Source: Damh-18 sp964390945 (GTDB lineage: Bacteria; Patescibacteriota; Minisyncoccia; Phycocordibacterales; UBA918). Taken from it: 64,000 bases of DNA. The stretch is taken from contig CAYMIV010000003.1 of the NCBI GenBank assembly GCA_964390945.1, positions 1-64,000 of the forward strand. The letters are read 5' to 3'. Position 1 is the stretch's first letter. Each line of letters opens with the position of its first letter. This document shows positions 1 to 7,356 of the stretch, piece by piece. A program made the position numbers and the translations under genes. The notes beneath the pieces are model-generated. The model did no database searches. It had not been told where the DNA came from and saw only the letters and a program-made list of their open reading frames with translations.

Positions 1-55
1 TCAAAAATCACAAATTATTACTTCGTAAAATTTGTGACCTCACGGGGAATCGAAC
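1..55. repeat. Copy 1 of a 55-bp direct repeat containing a tRNA 3' end
   Basis: These 55 bases are identical to positions 151-205, a spacing of exactly 150 bp. The repeat covers the last 21 bases of the minus-strand tRNA-Glu plus its downstream hairpin (CACAAATT / AATTTGTG). Here the tRNA part is cut off after the 3' half of the T arm, so this copy is not a tRNA gene. Between the copies lies another hairpin (GGGTTG...CAACCC, about 92-119). A repeated tRNA 3' end is the usual footprint of tRNA-targeting integration, but 95 bp of spacer is too little for an element. Local duplication or a contig-edge artefact are the alternatives. Confidence 0.85.
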
Positions 56-128
56 ATTACATGTTCAGTACGGGTTGTCGATATTTCAGTCCATGTTTTC
101 CTGAAATATCTGGCAACCCCTTCGATTC

Positions 129-157
129 TTTTTGACAGTGTCCCACACTGTCAAAAA
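129..157. terminator. Perfect palindromic terminator downstream of tRNA-Glu
   Basis: Five T, the arm GACAGTGT, loop CCC, the arm ACACTGTC and five A form a 13-bp perfect inverted repeat. It can act as an intrinsic terminator in either direction. It sits about 30 nt past the tRNA 3' end on the minus strand. Confidence 0.75.
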
Positions 158-205
158 TCACAAATTATTACTTCGTAAAATTTGTGACCTCACGGGGAAT
201 CGAAC
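151..205. repeat. Copy 2 of the 55-bp direct repeat, overlapping the intact tRNA
   Basis: Identical to positions 1-55. Bases 185-205 are the 3' end of the functional tRNA-Glu and bases 151-184 its downstream flank. Identity stops inside the T arm, where copy 1 diverges. Confidence 0.85.
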
Positions 206-256
206 CCCGATTTGTAGGATGAGAACCTACTGTCCTAACCGTTAGACGATGAGGCC
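185..256 (-). tRNA. tRNA-Glu (anticodon CUC)
   Basis: On the minus strand the 72-nt sequence folds as a cloverleaf. The acceptor stem is GGCCUCA / UGAGGUC with one G-U pair. The anticodon stem GTAGG/CCTAC encloses the loop TTCTCAT, giving anticodon CUC (positions 221-223, read on the minus strand). The T arm has the standard GGTTCGATTCC form. The discriminator base is A and the 3' CCA is not encoded, so CCA must be added after transcription. Confidence 0.95.
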
Positions 257-272
257 GGATTTGAACCGCATA

Positions 273-281
273 GTTATAACA
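273..281 (-). promoter_or_regulatory. Extended -10 promoter of tRNA-Glu
   Basis: The minus strand reads TGt-TATAAC, placing the start of transcription about 10 nt before the mature tRNA 5' end. No good -35 box is visible. Confidence 0.55.
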
Positions 282-342
282 GATTTATCAGCGATAATAA
301 AGACCAGCGGCACAATGATTGAGTGGAATGCGTATGAATTTA

Positions 343-351
343 TGCTATAGT
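343..351 (+). promoter_or_regulatory. Extended -10 (TGcTATAGT), leaderless start of 360 CDS
   Basis: The -10 hexamer ends 8 nt before the ATG at 360, so transcription should begin at or within 1-2 nt of the start codon. No SD site is present. Confidence 0.65.
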
Positions 352-359
352 GCAGCCCT

Positions 360-938
360 ATGCGATACATGATTGCGCACATGATTGCCGGAGAAGCCAG
401 GGAATATCACGTGAATTTGAGCAGAGCGCTCGCCTCCGCATACCGTCTCCGTCCTGTGACAGCCAGTATCGACCCCCACCTCACCATTAAGGCACCCTTT
501 GATGCCTTGAGCACCGATATTCACGAAGTGGAACTCATCCTCGAGCGCTTTGTGCGTTCACGCAGTCCTCTCCAGTACTCGCTCGGCGGTTTTGGAAAAT
601 TTGACGACCGCGTCGTGTACATGGATGTACACGCCACAGATGAAACGGTCGACTTTGTCCGTGAAATCCGAGCAGAACTCAATCAGTTGCCGTGGATTGA
701 ATTCAAACCCCATGAACAGACCGATGTGAAACTCCACGCAACACTATGCTACCCAAGAACAGCCGAACAGGCGGGAGAGATTGTGAGCCGACTTACCGAA
801 CGTGGCGGTAAGAATTTCACTGGGTCATTCGACACCATCGCGCTCCTCAAAAAGGGAGAACGGCGCTGGGAAGTGTATAAGGAATTTCATTTCGACTCAT
901 CTACTGAATTCGGTGCCGACGCTCCGCTCGTCATATAG
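360..938 (+). CDS. 2'-5' RNA ligase superfamily protein (2H phosphoesterase)
   Basis: This 192-residue protein carries the two HxT signature motifs of the 2H phosphoesterase / 2'-5' RNA ligase superfamily: H40-L-T42 in HLTIKAPF and H126-A-T128 in KLHATLCYP. Both histidines form the catalytic pair in known members (LigT/ThpR, cyclic phosphodiesterases), which act on 2',3'-cyclic or 2'-5' phosphodiester bonds in RNA. Length and motif spacing fit a single-domain bacterial member. The start at 360 is supported by the TGcTATAGT box just upstream, which predicts a leaderless mRNA. It is the first of four plus-strand genes (360-3742), but the next gene has its own promoter. The exact substrate cannot be told from sequence. 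Confidence 0.85.
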   Translation: MRYMIAHMIAGEAREYHVNLSRALASAYRLRPVTASIDPHLTIKAPFDALSTDIHEVELILERFVRSRSPLQYSLGGFGKFDDRVVYMDVHATDETVDFVREIRAELNQLPWIEFKPHEQTDVKLHATLCYPRTAEQAGEIVSRLTERGGKNFTGSFDTIALLKKGERRWEVYKEFHFDSSTEFGADAPLVI

Positions 939-958
939 AGCGTCCCGCGCCACTCCTG

Positions 959-964
959 TATAAT
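959..964 (+). promoter_or_regulatory. -10 box TATAAT, leaderless start of the helicase gene
   Basis: A consensus TATAAT ends 7 nt before the ATG at 972. This favours ATG 972 over the in-frame GTG at 966. Confidence 0.65.
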
Positions 965-971
965 AGTGCCC

Positions 972-2666
972 ATGACTCAATCGCGGGCGCTCGACATACT
1001 CCGTACGGGAGCGAACATATTCCTCACAGGAGAGCCCGGCTCGGGAAAGACCTATGTGCTCAATGAGTACATTGAATGGCTCGAAGACAGAGATATTGCG
1101 GCAGCGGTTACCGCTTCAACAGGCATTGCCGCAACCCACATCGGGGGCATGACCATACACTCGTGGAGCGGTATCGGTGCGCGAGAACAACTTACCCGCT
1201 ACGACATTGACGCCATCGCCGCAAAAGAAAAAACGGCAAAACGCATCAAGCGAGCAAAGGTGCTTGTCATCGACGAGGTCTCAATGCTCGATGGACGGGT
1301 GCTCGATATGATTGAGGTTGTCTGCCGTGCAGTACGACAGCGCGAAGAGCCGTTCGGCGGGCTCCAGGTTGTACTCGTTGGTGATTTTTTCCAACTTCCT
1401 CCGATTGCGGTGCGGGGAGATGTGGCGCGCTTCGCCTTCGAGTCGCGCGCATGGGGAAGTGCGGGGTTCCTCACCTGCTACCTTACCGAACAGCATCGCC
1501 AGGAGGACGAACTTCTCCTTGGCCTTCTCTCGGCTATACGAAAAAACGATGTTGAGGAGTCGCACTACACGCTTCTTTCCGAACAAACCGATATCGGATA
1601 CGCCGATATCGAGCCGACAAAACTCTACACGCACAACCGCGATGTCGATTCGGTCAACCTCGAACGGCTCGCGGAACTCTCGACAGAACGAGCTTCGTAC
1701 ACTATGGAGGCACGGGGGAACAAGATGCTCCTCCAAGGACTCGTCAAAAGTTGTCTCTCACCCGAAGTGCTCGAAGTGAAGCGGGAGGCGATGGTTATGT
1801 GTACAAAAAACAATTTCGAAGCGGGATACGTGAATGGTACTCTGGCGCGCGTTGTTGATTTTGATCGCGAGGATGGATTTCCCATTATAGAAACGAGTGC
1901 GGGACGTTCTATCAAGATGTTGCCGGCGACGTGGAGTGTCGAAGAAGATGGCAAGGTGCTCGCGGAGGTTACCCAGGTGCCGCTCCGTCTCGCGTGGGCG
2001 ATTACCGTTCACAAGAGCCAGGGAATGTCACTCGACGCTGCTGAAATTGATTTGCGGAACGCATTCACGTACGGACAGGGCTATGTTGCGCTCTCGCGAG
2101 TACGCTCGCTTATGGGGATGAAGATTCTCGGCATTAATGCGCAGGCCTTGCTCGTCGACCCGCGAATCGTGAATCGCGATGAACGCTTTCACGAAGAGTC
2201 GGATGACACCGAATTTGTCTTCAGTGAAATGGAGCAGAAGGATTTGGAAGACATGCAAAAAAACTTCGTCAAAGCGTCGGGTGGAAGCTGGGAGCCGAAA
2301 GACAATACAGAAAATGGAACAAGGAAGAAATCAAACCGACTCTCGAAAGAAAGTACGTACGAGGAAACGCGCTCGCTCGTTTTGAAGGGGTTTTCGGTTC
2401 AAAAAATAGCAGGGGAGCGAAAGATGGCGCTCTCCACGATATGGTCTCACATCGAGAAACTTGTCGAAGGCGGAGCACTCTCAAAGGAAGACATTGAACG
2501 TCTTATTCCCAACGCGTCCGTGTGGCCCGCTACGTATCGGGAACTTTCACGCGCATTTAAGACGGAGGGCACCGAGAAGTTAAAGCCCGTGTATGAGGCG
2601 CTCCATGAAAAATACGATTATGACACCATTCGTCTCGCGCGCATTCTCTATACGCAGAGCACCTGA
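972..2666 (+). CDS. PIF1-like DNA helicase with C-terminal helix-turn-helix
   Basis: An SF1 helicase of 564 residues from ATG 972. Walker A is GEPGSGKT (residues 20-27), followed by a PIF1-type STGIAATHIGG segment, Walker B VLVIDEVSM, a GDFFQLPP motif III and a C-terminal VHKSQGMS/ALSRVRS motor motif. Motif order and spacing match the PIF1/RecD2-like family, which unwinds DNA 5' to 3' and resolves G-quadruplexes and R-loops. The last ~110 residues hold a helix-turn-helix (TYEETRSLVLKGFSVQKIA region) like the HTH_40 domain attached to helicase C-termini, followed by a helical tail. The next gene starts 2 nt after this TGA, so translation is probably coupled. PIF1 function is inferred from motifs; in vivo role is unknown. 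Confidence 0.9.
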   Translation: MTQSRALDILRTGANIFLTGEPGSGKTYVLNEYIEWLEDRDIAAAVTASTGIAATHIGGMTIHSWSGIGAREQLTRYDIDAIAAKEKTAKRIKRAKVLVIDEVSMLDGRVLDMIEVVCRAVRQREEPFGGLQVVLVGDFFQLPPIAVRGDVARFAFESRAWGSAGFLTCYLTEQHRQEDELLLGLLSAIRKNDVEESHYTLLSEQTDIGYADIEPTKLYTHNRDVDSVNLERLAELSTERASYTMEARGNKMLLQGLVKSCLSPEVLEVKREAMVMCTKNNFEAGYVNGTLARVVDFDREDGFPIIETSAGRSIKMLPATWSVEEDGKVLAEVTQVPLRLAWAITVHKSQGMSLDAAEIDLRNAFTYGQGYVALSRVRSLMGMKILGINAQALLVDPRIVNRDERFHEESDDTEFVFSEMEQKDLEDMQKNFVKASGGSWEPKDNTENGTRKKSNRLSKESTYEETRSLVLKGFSVQKIAGERKMALSTIWSHIEKLVEGGALSKEDIERLIPNASVWPATYRELSRAFKTEGTEKLKPVYEALHEKYDYDTIRLARILYTQST

Positions 2667-2668
2667 TT

Positions 2669-3070
2669 ATGTGGCGCATCAGACAACGCAGAAGGCAGAG
2701 AGTGAGAAAAACTTCCGAGCGGGAACGCGCTCACTACCGCGAACATAAGGAACACGCCCGTTCGCTCGTTCATGAGCGGCTCGCATTCTGGAACACAACG
2801 TACGCGTGCGCATGGAATCGCGTCGCCATCCGCAATCACCGCTCACGGTGGGGAAGTTGCTCCTCAAAGGGAAACCTCAACTTTAATTATCGCATCATCT
2901 TTCTCCCACAGCCCCTCATCGATTACATTATCGTTCATGAACTCTGCCATTTACTCGCATTCAATCACTCGGCACTCTTTTGGAATCAGGTGGCACGAGC
3001 GATTCCCGACCATCGTGAACGTCGCGCCGCGCTCCGTGCGCTCCCCGCTCATTTTTTGTACACTCAATAA
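2669..3070 (+). CDS. YgjP-like (DUF45) zinc metallopeptidase, short form
   Basis: The 133-residue protein has the WGSCSSKG motif (61-68) and a zinc site with HELCH (H90, E91, H94) and a further histidine at H100 in FNHSALFW. This is the DUF45/YgjP signature within the M48-like metallopeptidases. YgjP relatives are usually over 200 residues. Here the N-terminal half is reduced to an Arg/Lys-rich stretch (residues 1-30), so this is a minimal catalytic domain. It starts 2 nt after the helicase stop codon and ends 3 nt before truB, in a tight operon. Substrate unknown. Confidence 0.85.
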   Translation: MWRIRQRRRQRVRKTSERERAHYREHKEHARSLVHERLAFWNTTYACAWNRVAIRNHRSRWGSCSSKGNLNFNYRIIFLPQPLIDYIIVHELCHLLAFNHSALFWNQVARAIPDHRERRAALRALPAHFLYTQ

Positions 3071-3073
3071 ACC

Positions 3074-3742
3074 ATGATTGAAAATCCCCCGCCTATTCTC
3101 CTCATTGATAAACCGGTAGGAATGAGTTCCTTTGACGTCATCCGTGTGCTCAAAAAGCAAGTCGGAAAGAGAAAAATGGGTCATGCGGGCACGCTTGATC
3201 CCTGTGCGTCGGGACTCATGATAATCGGCGTTGATGCGGGCACAAAACTGCTCACTGAACTCATCGGACTCCCCAAAGAATATGATGCGGAAATCCTCAT
3301 CGGAGAGAAAACGACAACGGGTGATCGTGAGGGAAATGTCATAGAGTCGCATGATGTCCCCGCCCTCGATGAACATGCGGTACAAAAAGTACTCACCGAA
3401 ATGCATGGCATCATTCGACTTCCTGTATCCGCATATTCAGCAATGAAGCGAGGCGGCGTGCCGTTTTATAAACGGGCGCGGGCTGCTGAACAGAGAGGAG
3501 AGCGTCTCGCCGTCGTTCCCATTCGCGATATGGAAGTGGGGGAGGCAAAACTCACGGGGCTCTCGTGTTTCAACAATCGTTGTATTGCGTCCGTTCATTT
3601 CAGCGTGGGAAGCGGAACGTACATACGTTCGCTTGCCGAAGAATTCGGCAGACGACTCGGTTATCCTGCAACCCTACAAAACCTGCGGCGCACAAAAGTA
3701 GGCGAATACTCTGTCGATGATGCATCAGTACTCGACAATTGA
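3074..3742 (+). CDS. tRNA pseudouridine-55 synthase TruB
   Basis: This enzyme makes pseudouridine at position 55 in the T loop of tRNAs. The first residues show the KPVGMSSFDV motif, and the catalytic aspartate is D42 in HAGTLDP. Later motifs YSAMKRGGVPFYKRAR and GTYIRSLAEEFG also fit TruB. At 222 residues the protein lacks the C-terminal PUA domain found in E. coli TruB (about 314 residues), a common reduction in small genomes. The start codon is 3 nt past the preceding stop, so it is the last gene of the helicase-metallopeptidase-truB unit. Confidence 0.95.
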   Translation: MIENPPPILLIDKPVGMSSFDVIRVLKKQVGKRKMGHAGTLDPCASGLMIIGVDAGTKLLTELIGLPKEYDAEILIGEKTTTGDREGNVIESHDVPALDEHAVQKVLTEMHGIIRLPVSAYSAMKRGGVPFYKRARAAEQRGERLAVVPIRDMEVGEAKLTGLSCFNNRCIASVHFSVGSGTYIRSLAEEFGRRLGYPATLQNLRRTKVGEYSVDDASVLDN

Positions 3743-3743
3743 A

Positions 3744-3767
3744 AAGACGTTCCCGAGGGAACGTCTT
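3744..3767. terminator. Bidirectional terminator between truB and the 3776 gene
   Basis: AAGACGTTCCC and GGGAACGTCTT form an 11-bp inverted repeat. On the minus strand it is followed by TTTT, so it best serves the minus-strand gene ending at 3776. It also follows the truB stop codon directly. Confidence 0.75.
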
Positions 3768-3775
3768 AGGGTGTC

Positions 3776-4141
3776 TCACTTCACGACGGTGAGCTTCGGT
3801 CTTGGGTGAAAGCGCGGAATGGGAAAGGGACATACGCTTTCCGACATTGCGCGAATCACATCCTTCACCCGCTTATTCACTTCAAGCTTTTCACGACCGA
3901 CTGGCTCTGTTCCAACGCTGTGAAGTCCTGCTCTGATTTTAAATGTGAACTTGATGGTGTCGCCGTGCTCCGTGCACTCGTATTCTCGCACTTCCGGAAA
4001 CGGGGAACGACGGAGTTCCTCGGCGAAGCGGTAGAGTTTTTCGACTCGCGTCCCTGCATCAACGCAGACACTGACTTCGTGAAAATCGTGTACATTGAAC
4101 CGAACATCGACAACGTGACTGTCGCTTTTTGCCGGCATCAT
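3776..4141 (-). CDS. Small unknown protein, paralogue-like to the 4231 gene
   Basis: An unrecognised 121-residue soluble protein with no signal peptide or membrane segment and a basic C-terminal tail (HPRPKLTVVK). The minus strand shows a strong SD site (GGAGGA, 7-8 nt before ATG 4141), unlike most genes here. It shares layout with the neighbouring 95-residue protein at 4231-4518. Both have an N-terminal FNV, a short helical EEL/KEL segment, then Y-x-C-x(2)-H, an I-x-F strand and a helix ending near I-R/H-AM. This suggests an old tandem duplication. It is the last of five minus-strand small genes with SD sites and terminators. Function unknown. Confidence 0.7.
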   Translation of the reverse strand: MMPAKSDSHVVDVRFNVHDFHEVSVCVDAGTRVEKLYRFAEELRRSPFPEVREYECTEHGDTIKFTFKIRAGLHSVGTEPVGREKLEVNKRVKDVIRAMSESVCPFPIPRFHPRPKLTVVK

Positions 4142-4206
4142 GTTAATTCCTCCAGAACTGAGCTGACAGTATAGTGATATAGAAATGAATTATTGTCAAT
4201 ACAAAA

Positions 4207-4227
4207 CCCGGAGCAGAGTGCTCCGGG
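4207..4227 (-). terminator. Intrinsic terminator of the 4231 gene
   Basis: CCCGGAGCA and TGCTCCGGG pair over 9 bp with loop GAG. On the minus strand TTTT follows. The same 21-bp hairpin sequence occurs at 4586-4606. Confidence 0.85.
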
Positions 4228-4230
4228 CCT

Positions 4231-4518
4231 TCATTGCGGCGCCTGAAGCAGACGCATTGCATGAATGAACTCGCACATACTTTTTTCGAGGGCTTCAATC
4301 CCGTCCTTATCATCCACCTCGTATCGGATGAAAATTACATCATCACTTTCGTGCAAATGACACTTGTAGTTTTTCTTGAAACCTAGCTCCTCAAGTTCTT
4401 TGGATATTTTTGTGAGCGGCTCTTTAGATTCGTATTCGGGAATCGCTACTTGAATTACGAAAGTTCCCGGATATGCGTTTACATTGAATACCGCAGACCA
4501 TCGAATTTTTTCGGGCAT
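4231..4518 (-). CDS. Small unknown protein (95 residues)
   Basis: Not recognised. The protein is acidic and probably alpha/beta, with no membrane segment. It starts at ATG 4518 behind a strong SD site (AAGGAGGA). Its FNV...EEL...YKCHLHES...EFIHAM pattern parallels the downstream 3776-4141 protein, so the two are probably diverged duplicates. It ends right before its own hairpin terminator. Confidence 0.7.
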   Translation of the reverse strand: MPEKIRWSAVFNVNAYPGTFVIQVAIPEYESKEPLTKISKELEELGFKKNYKCHLHESDDVIFIRYEVDDKDGIEALEKSMCEFIHAMRLLQAPQ

Positions 4519-4585
4519 CTCATTCCTCCTTCTGTATCCTATTCAATTATTGAGCTACCGTATACAGATGTCAACAATAAAAAAA

Positions 4586-4606
4586 CCCGGAGCAGAGTGC
4601 TCCGGG
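4586..4606 (-). terminator. Intrinsic terminator of the 4621 gene, duplicate of the 4207 hairpin
   Basis: The same 21-base hairpin as at 4207-4227 (CCCGGAGCA / TGCTCCGGG, loop GAG), followed on the minus strand by a run of eight T. Two identical terminators after neighbouring genes point to duplicated cassette parts. Confidence 0.88.
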
Positions 4607-4620
4607 TCTCGTGAACAATC

Positions 4621-4872
4621 TCAATTGTTCACGGGGTGCGTGTGTTCGTTCGCGGGGTATCCGTTGTAGATCCACCACTCTGCGATTTTGTGCTCTCTTT
4701 CGAACTCGCGGAGCATCGCGTTCTTCTTTCGAGCAGCAGCTGCTTTCGGTCCACCTCGTTTTCCTCCCGCCTGACTCATGATTCGGTGGAGGGCAGGGTC
4801 GGTACGAGCGAGCAATCGCATGTACCGTTCCTTTTCCTCGGCGGTGAGTCTGTTAAACTCACTTTTTTTCAT
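4621..4872 (-). CDS. Small basic unknown protein (83 residues)
   Basis: Not recognised. It is a charged helical protein. A central Gly/Lys/Ala-rich stretch (AGGKRGGPKAAAARKKN, about residues 35-51) could bind nucleic acid, but that is only a guess from composition. It has a full expression unit: extended -10 at 4901-4909, an approximately 22-nt leader, SD AGGAG 7 nt before ATG 4872, and a strong terminator at 4586-4606. Neighbouring small genes have the same style. Confidence 0.7.
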   Translation of the reverse strand: MKKSEFNRLTAEEKERYMRLLARTDPALHRIMSQAGGKRGGPKAAAARKKNAMLREFEREHKIAEWWIYNGYPANEHTHPVNN

Positions 4873-4900
4873 GCTGAAACTCCTAAATTTGACCCGCTTT

Positions 4901-4909
4901 ATTATATCA
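4901..4909 (-). promoter_or_regulatory. Extended -10 promoter (TGaTATAAT) of the 4621 gene
   Basis: A perfect extended -10 lies about 29 nt before the ATG at 4872. It leaves a leader containing the SD site AGGAG (4880-4884), unlike the leaderless core genes. Confidence 0.7.
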
Positions 4910-4944
4910 TAAATTTATATAAACGCAAGTTTTTATGTACAAAA

Positions 4945-4968
4945 AAACGGGGCAGTTACGTCCCGTTT
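4945..4968 (-). terminator. Intrinsic terminator of the 5011 gene
   Basis: AAACGGG and CCCGTTT pair around a 10-nt loop. On the minus strand seven T follow in all. Confidence 0.75.
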
Positions 4969-5010
4969 GAACCTTCTTTGAGCGGATTTTCAAGCTCGAT
5001 TCAGTTTCGT

Positions 5011-5268
5011 TCATGAAGTATTCGCGCGCCTGCGCTCACGGTTCAACCCCTCCCACGCTCGCCTCTTGGCCTCGGTGAGGATGTTTGGGGGAACACTCGG
5101 GTTTGAGTTGCGCTGGTCACGAATGTCAATCTTTCCTGTGAGGTGAAGTTCGCACCACCCGATACGGCATGATTCTGAAAGCAGAATGGTCGTTTTATAC
5201 GAGAGCAGAAATCCTTCTGCTTCAACAATGACGGTGTATGGCGACACAGACGCAATTTTGATTTTCAC
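5011..5268 (-). CDS. Small unknown protein (85 residues)
   Basis: Not recognised. The reading frame is open further upstream to a TTG at 5289. The better start is GTG 5268, because its GTGA overlaps the TGA of the preceding gene (5265-5267), a standard coupling arrangement. The N-terminal half looks beta-rich (IASVSPYTVIVEAEGF) and the C-terminus is a basic helix (EAKRRAWEGLNRERRR). It shares an operon with 5265-5575 and ends before its own terminator. Confidence 0.65.
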   Translation of the reverse strand: MKIKIASVSPYTVIVEAEGFLLSYKTTILLSESCRIGWCELHLTGKIDIRDQRNSNPSVPPNILTEAKRRAWEGLNRERRRANTS

Positions 5269-5575
5269 CGGTGCACCCCACGAAACCAATCCGGTCGTGC
5301 GATGAAATCAATTAGTGCTTTCATGATTTCGAGTGGCCCTGCAGTCATTGTCAAATTAAGCGGCACATCGGCGCGTCTCTGCTCGCGTGCAGCCGTAAGC
5401 ATGTGCGCAACGCGAAGTTGTTCGGCGTAGCGCGCAGCGTCTCTTTTGCTCAGCATCTCTTTGCGGTGCGCCGATGTTTGGCGACGCACGACCCGACCCT
5501 TTCGCTTTGCCGACTTGAGTTGTTCCTCATGCCGNNNNNNNNNNGTTTGGATTTTGCCGCCTGACTTTGCTTCAT
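5265..5575 (-). CDS. Unknown basic protein interrupted by an assembly gap
   Basis: The start is ATG 5575 with an SD-like AAGGA 8 nt upstream. Ten codons (MKQSQAAKSK) are readable before the 10-N gap at 5535-5544. After the gap an open frame continues to TGA 5265 with Lys/Arg-rich sequence (KSAKRKGR, then RRQTSAHRKEML). With exactly ten N the halves are out of frame, but such runs are placeholders, so one gene is the simplest reading. No family recognised. Its stop codon overlaps the start of the next gene. Confidence 0.55.
5535..5544. other. Scaffold gap (10 N)
   Basis: Unknown bases inside the 5265-5575 gene. True gap length is not known. Confidence 0.99.
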
Positions 5576-5684
5576 CTCGGTCCTTTCAACGAACAGTTCT
5601 GCTTGTACTATGCGCTTTAATAACAATTTTGCAAGATTAAAATCGCGAGGGAAGTCAATCTCCCTTCACTCTGAACACTTCTTT

Positions 5685-6137
5685 CTACGCGAGGAGCTCT
5701 TCGACAACCTCTTTAACGTCTTTTCCGTCAGCCGTACCCTGAAGTTCCTTCATGAGGGAACCGATAAGTATGCCCATTTTTGATTTGTCGGTTACACCCA
5801 TTTCTCGAATCCTCGCTTCGACAATCGGACGAAGCGCTTCACGAGACATCGTTGCAGGTAAATACGATTCGAGAATGGTAAGCTCCTCCTTTTCCGGGTC
5901 AGCGAGATCGTGCCGATTAGCAGCCTCAAACTGCAGGATGGACTCTTTGCGTTGCTTTGAAAGCCGCTTGATGACGGAAAGCACACCGGCATCGTCGAGG
6001 ATTTCCTGCGGTTTCTTTCCTGTTGCGACGAGCTCATTGGTGAAGGCAGTAAGCATGCTCCGCACCGTTCGGAGCTTCGCGTCGTCATGAGCCTTCATCG
6101 CCACTTTCAGTTCTTCTTTGATTGTTTCGTGCAGCAT
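5685..6137 (-). CDS. GatB/YqeY-domain protein
   Basis: This 150-residue protein matches the YqeY family: an N-terminal helical part (LHETIKEELKVAMKAHD) with RTVRSMLTAF, then LSKQRKESILQFEAANRHDLADPEKEELTILESYLP, and a C-terminal helical domain like the tail of GatB. The GatB tail binds tRNA, so YqeY proteins are thought to act in tRNA-linked amidation or related tRNA handling, but the function is unproven. It is divergently transcribed from rmuC. Its -10 (6167-6175) gives a leader of about 22 nt. Confidence 0.92.
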   Translation of the reverse strand: MLHETIKEELKVAMKAHDDAKLRTVRSMLTAFTNELVATGKKPQEILDDAGVLSVIKRLSKQRKESILQFEAANRHDLADPEKEELTILESYLPATMSREALRPIVEARIREMGVTDKSKMGILIGSLMKELQGTADGKDVKEVVEELLA

Positions 6138-6166
6138 ATGTGTTTCAAATACAAATTAGTATCTGA

Positions 6167-6175
6167 ATAGTAGCA
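6167..6175 (-). promoter_or_regulatory. Extended -10 (TGcTACTAT) of the YqeY gene
   Basis: Lies 30 nt before ATG 6137, giving a short leader. It is back to back with the rmuC -10 at 6187-6195. Confidence 0.5.
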
Positions 6176-6186
6176 CGGACAAGGCG

Positions 6187-6195
6187 TGATACAAT
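6187..6195 (+). promoter_or_regulatory. Extended -10 (TGaTACAAT), leaderless start of rmuC
   Basis: Ends 6 nt before ATG 6202, so the mRNA should start at the start codon. Confidence 0.7.
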
Positions 6196-6201
6196 GACCG
6201 C

Positions 6202-7296
6202 ATGCAACCGGTTGAAATACTTCTCGTGGCGCTCATGTTTTGCGTACTCGGCGTCCTCGTCTACGTATTTTTCCTGCGCGAGGGAAAAAAAACCGATGAC
6301 TCACAGGGCATGCTCTTGCTTCAGCAACGTATCGATGCGCTCACCGCAAAAATGGACGAGCGCATGAGTGAGACGAACGACAAGATGTACGCTTCTCTCG
6401 AGCGCCAATCAGATATGAGCCGCAAACTTGTACAAGAAATTCGCGACAAGGTTGAGTCGCAACTTATGGGCGTTGTGAAGGGTGTCGCAGAGGTTGGAGA
6501 GAGCTCAAAGCAGGTGTTTTCTGTCGCAGAACAACTAAAACAACTTCAAGATGTACTCAAGAACCCCAAACAGCGTGGCGTTCTCGGTGAGTACTATCTC
6601 GAGGCGGTGCTTCAGAACGTACTTCCTCCGGGAAGTTATGAAATGCAGTATCGGCTCGGGCAAGATTCGGACGGCAAGGAATTAATTCCCGATGCCGTTG
6701 TATTTGTGAAAGACAAAATAATTCCTGTTGATTCCAAATTCTCGCTTGAAAACTACAACCGATACATTGAGGCAAAGGAACCGCTTGAAAAGACGGCATT
6801 TGCGAAAGCGTTCATTAACGACCTCAAACTACGTATTACAGAGACCTCAAAATACATTCGTCCAAGTGACAAGACGACTGATTTTGCATTTATGTTCATT
6901 CCGCACGAGGGTATTTACTATGACTTGCTCTCAAATCCTGCAACACTTGGTGCGGAAGAAAATCTTATTCAGCGCTCGGCAGGGAAGTACAAGGTCATCA
7001 TTGTTTCACCGACGTCATTCCTTGCGTACCTTCAAACGGTGCTCCAGGGACTCAAGGCACTTGAAATTGAAGAGAAAGCAATCGATATTATCAAGAATGT
7101 CGAAAAGTTGGGGGGACACATTGCAAAGTACGATGAGTACTACCACAAGCTCGGAAAGACGCTTGAGACGACGGTGAACCACTACAATGCCGGATACAAA
7201 GAACTTGTGAAGATAGACAAAGATGTTACCCGCATCACGGGGCAGGGAATTGATGTCGACCAACTCGCGCTCGACAAACCCCAGATGGAGGAATGA
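6202..7296 (+). CDS. RmuC family DNA recombination protein
   Basis: A 364-residue protein with one N-terminal membrane segment (about residues 4-24), a coiled coil (about 35-120) and a C-terminal RmuC domain containing a nuclease-like fold (LGEYYLEAVLQNVLPPGSY, IPVDSKFSLENYNRY, FAFMFIPHEGIYYDLL). E. coli RmuC limits recombination at inverted repeats; the molecular activity is not settled. Length and order fit the family. The gene stands alone with a leaderless promoter and a hairpin at 7317-7342 after it. Confidence 0.93.
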   Translation: MQPVEILLVALMFCVLGVLVYVFFLREGKKTDDSQGMLLLQQRIDALTAKMDERMSETNDKMYASLERQSDMSRKLVQEIRDKVESQLMGVVKGVAEVGESSKQVFSVAEQLKQLQDVLKNPKQRGVLGEYYLEAVLQNVLPPGSYEMQYRLGQDSDGKELIPDAVVFVKDKIIPVDSKFSLENYNRYIEAKEPLEKTAFAKAFINDLKLRITETSKYIRPSDKTTDFAFMFIPHEGIYYDLLSNPATLGAEENLIQRSAGKYKVIIVSPTSFLAYLQTVLQGLKALEIEEKAIDIIKNVEKLGGHIAKYDEYYHKLGKTLETTVNHYNAGYKELVKIDKDVTRITGQGIDVDQLALDKPQMEE

Positions 7297-7316
7297 GATA
7301 TAAAAAGGAAAAGAGA

Positions 7317-7342
7317 AAAGCGCGACTCAGGGGTCGCGCTTT
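7317..7342. terminator. Bidirectional terminator between rmuC and the 7357 gene
   Basis: AAAGCGCGAC and GTCGCGCTTT pair over 10 bp. The T-rich side is on the minus strand, serving the 7357 lipoprotein gene, but it also follows rmuC. Confidence 0.75.
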
Positions 7343-7356
7343 GTAACGGCTTCTTC

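Noticed and set aside
1..120. A second tRNA gene left of tRNA-Glu
   Set aside because: Only the last 21 nt match; the rest does not form acceptor, D and anticodon arms.
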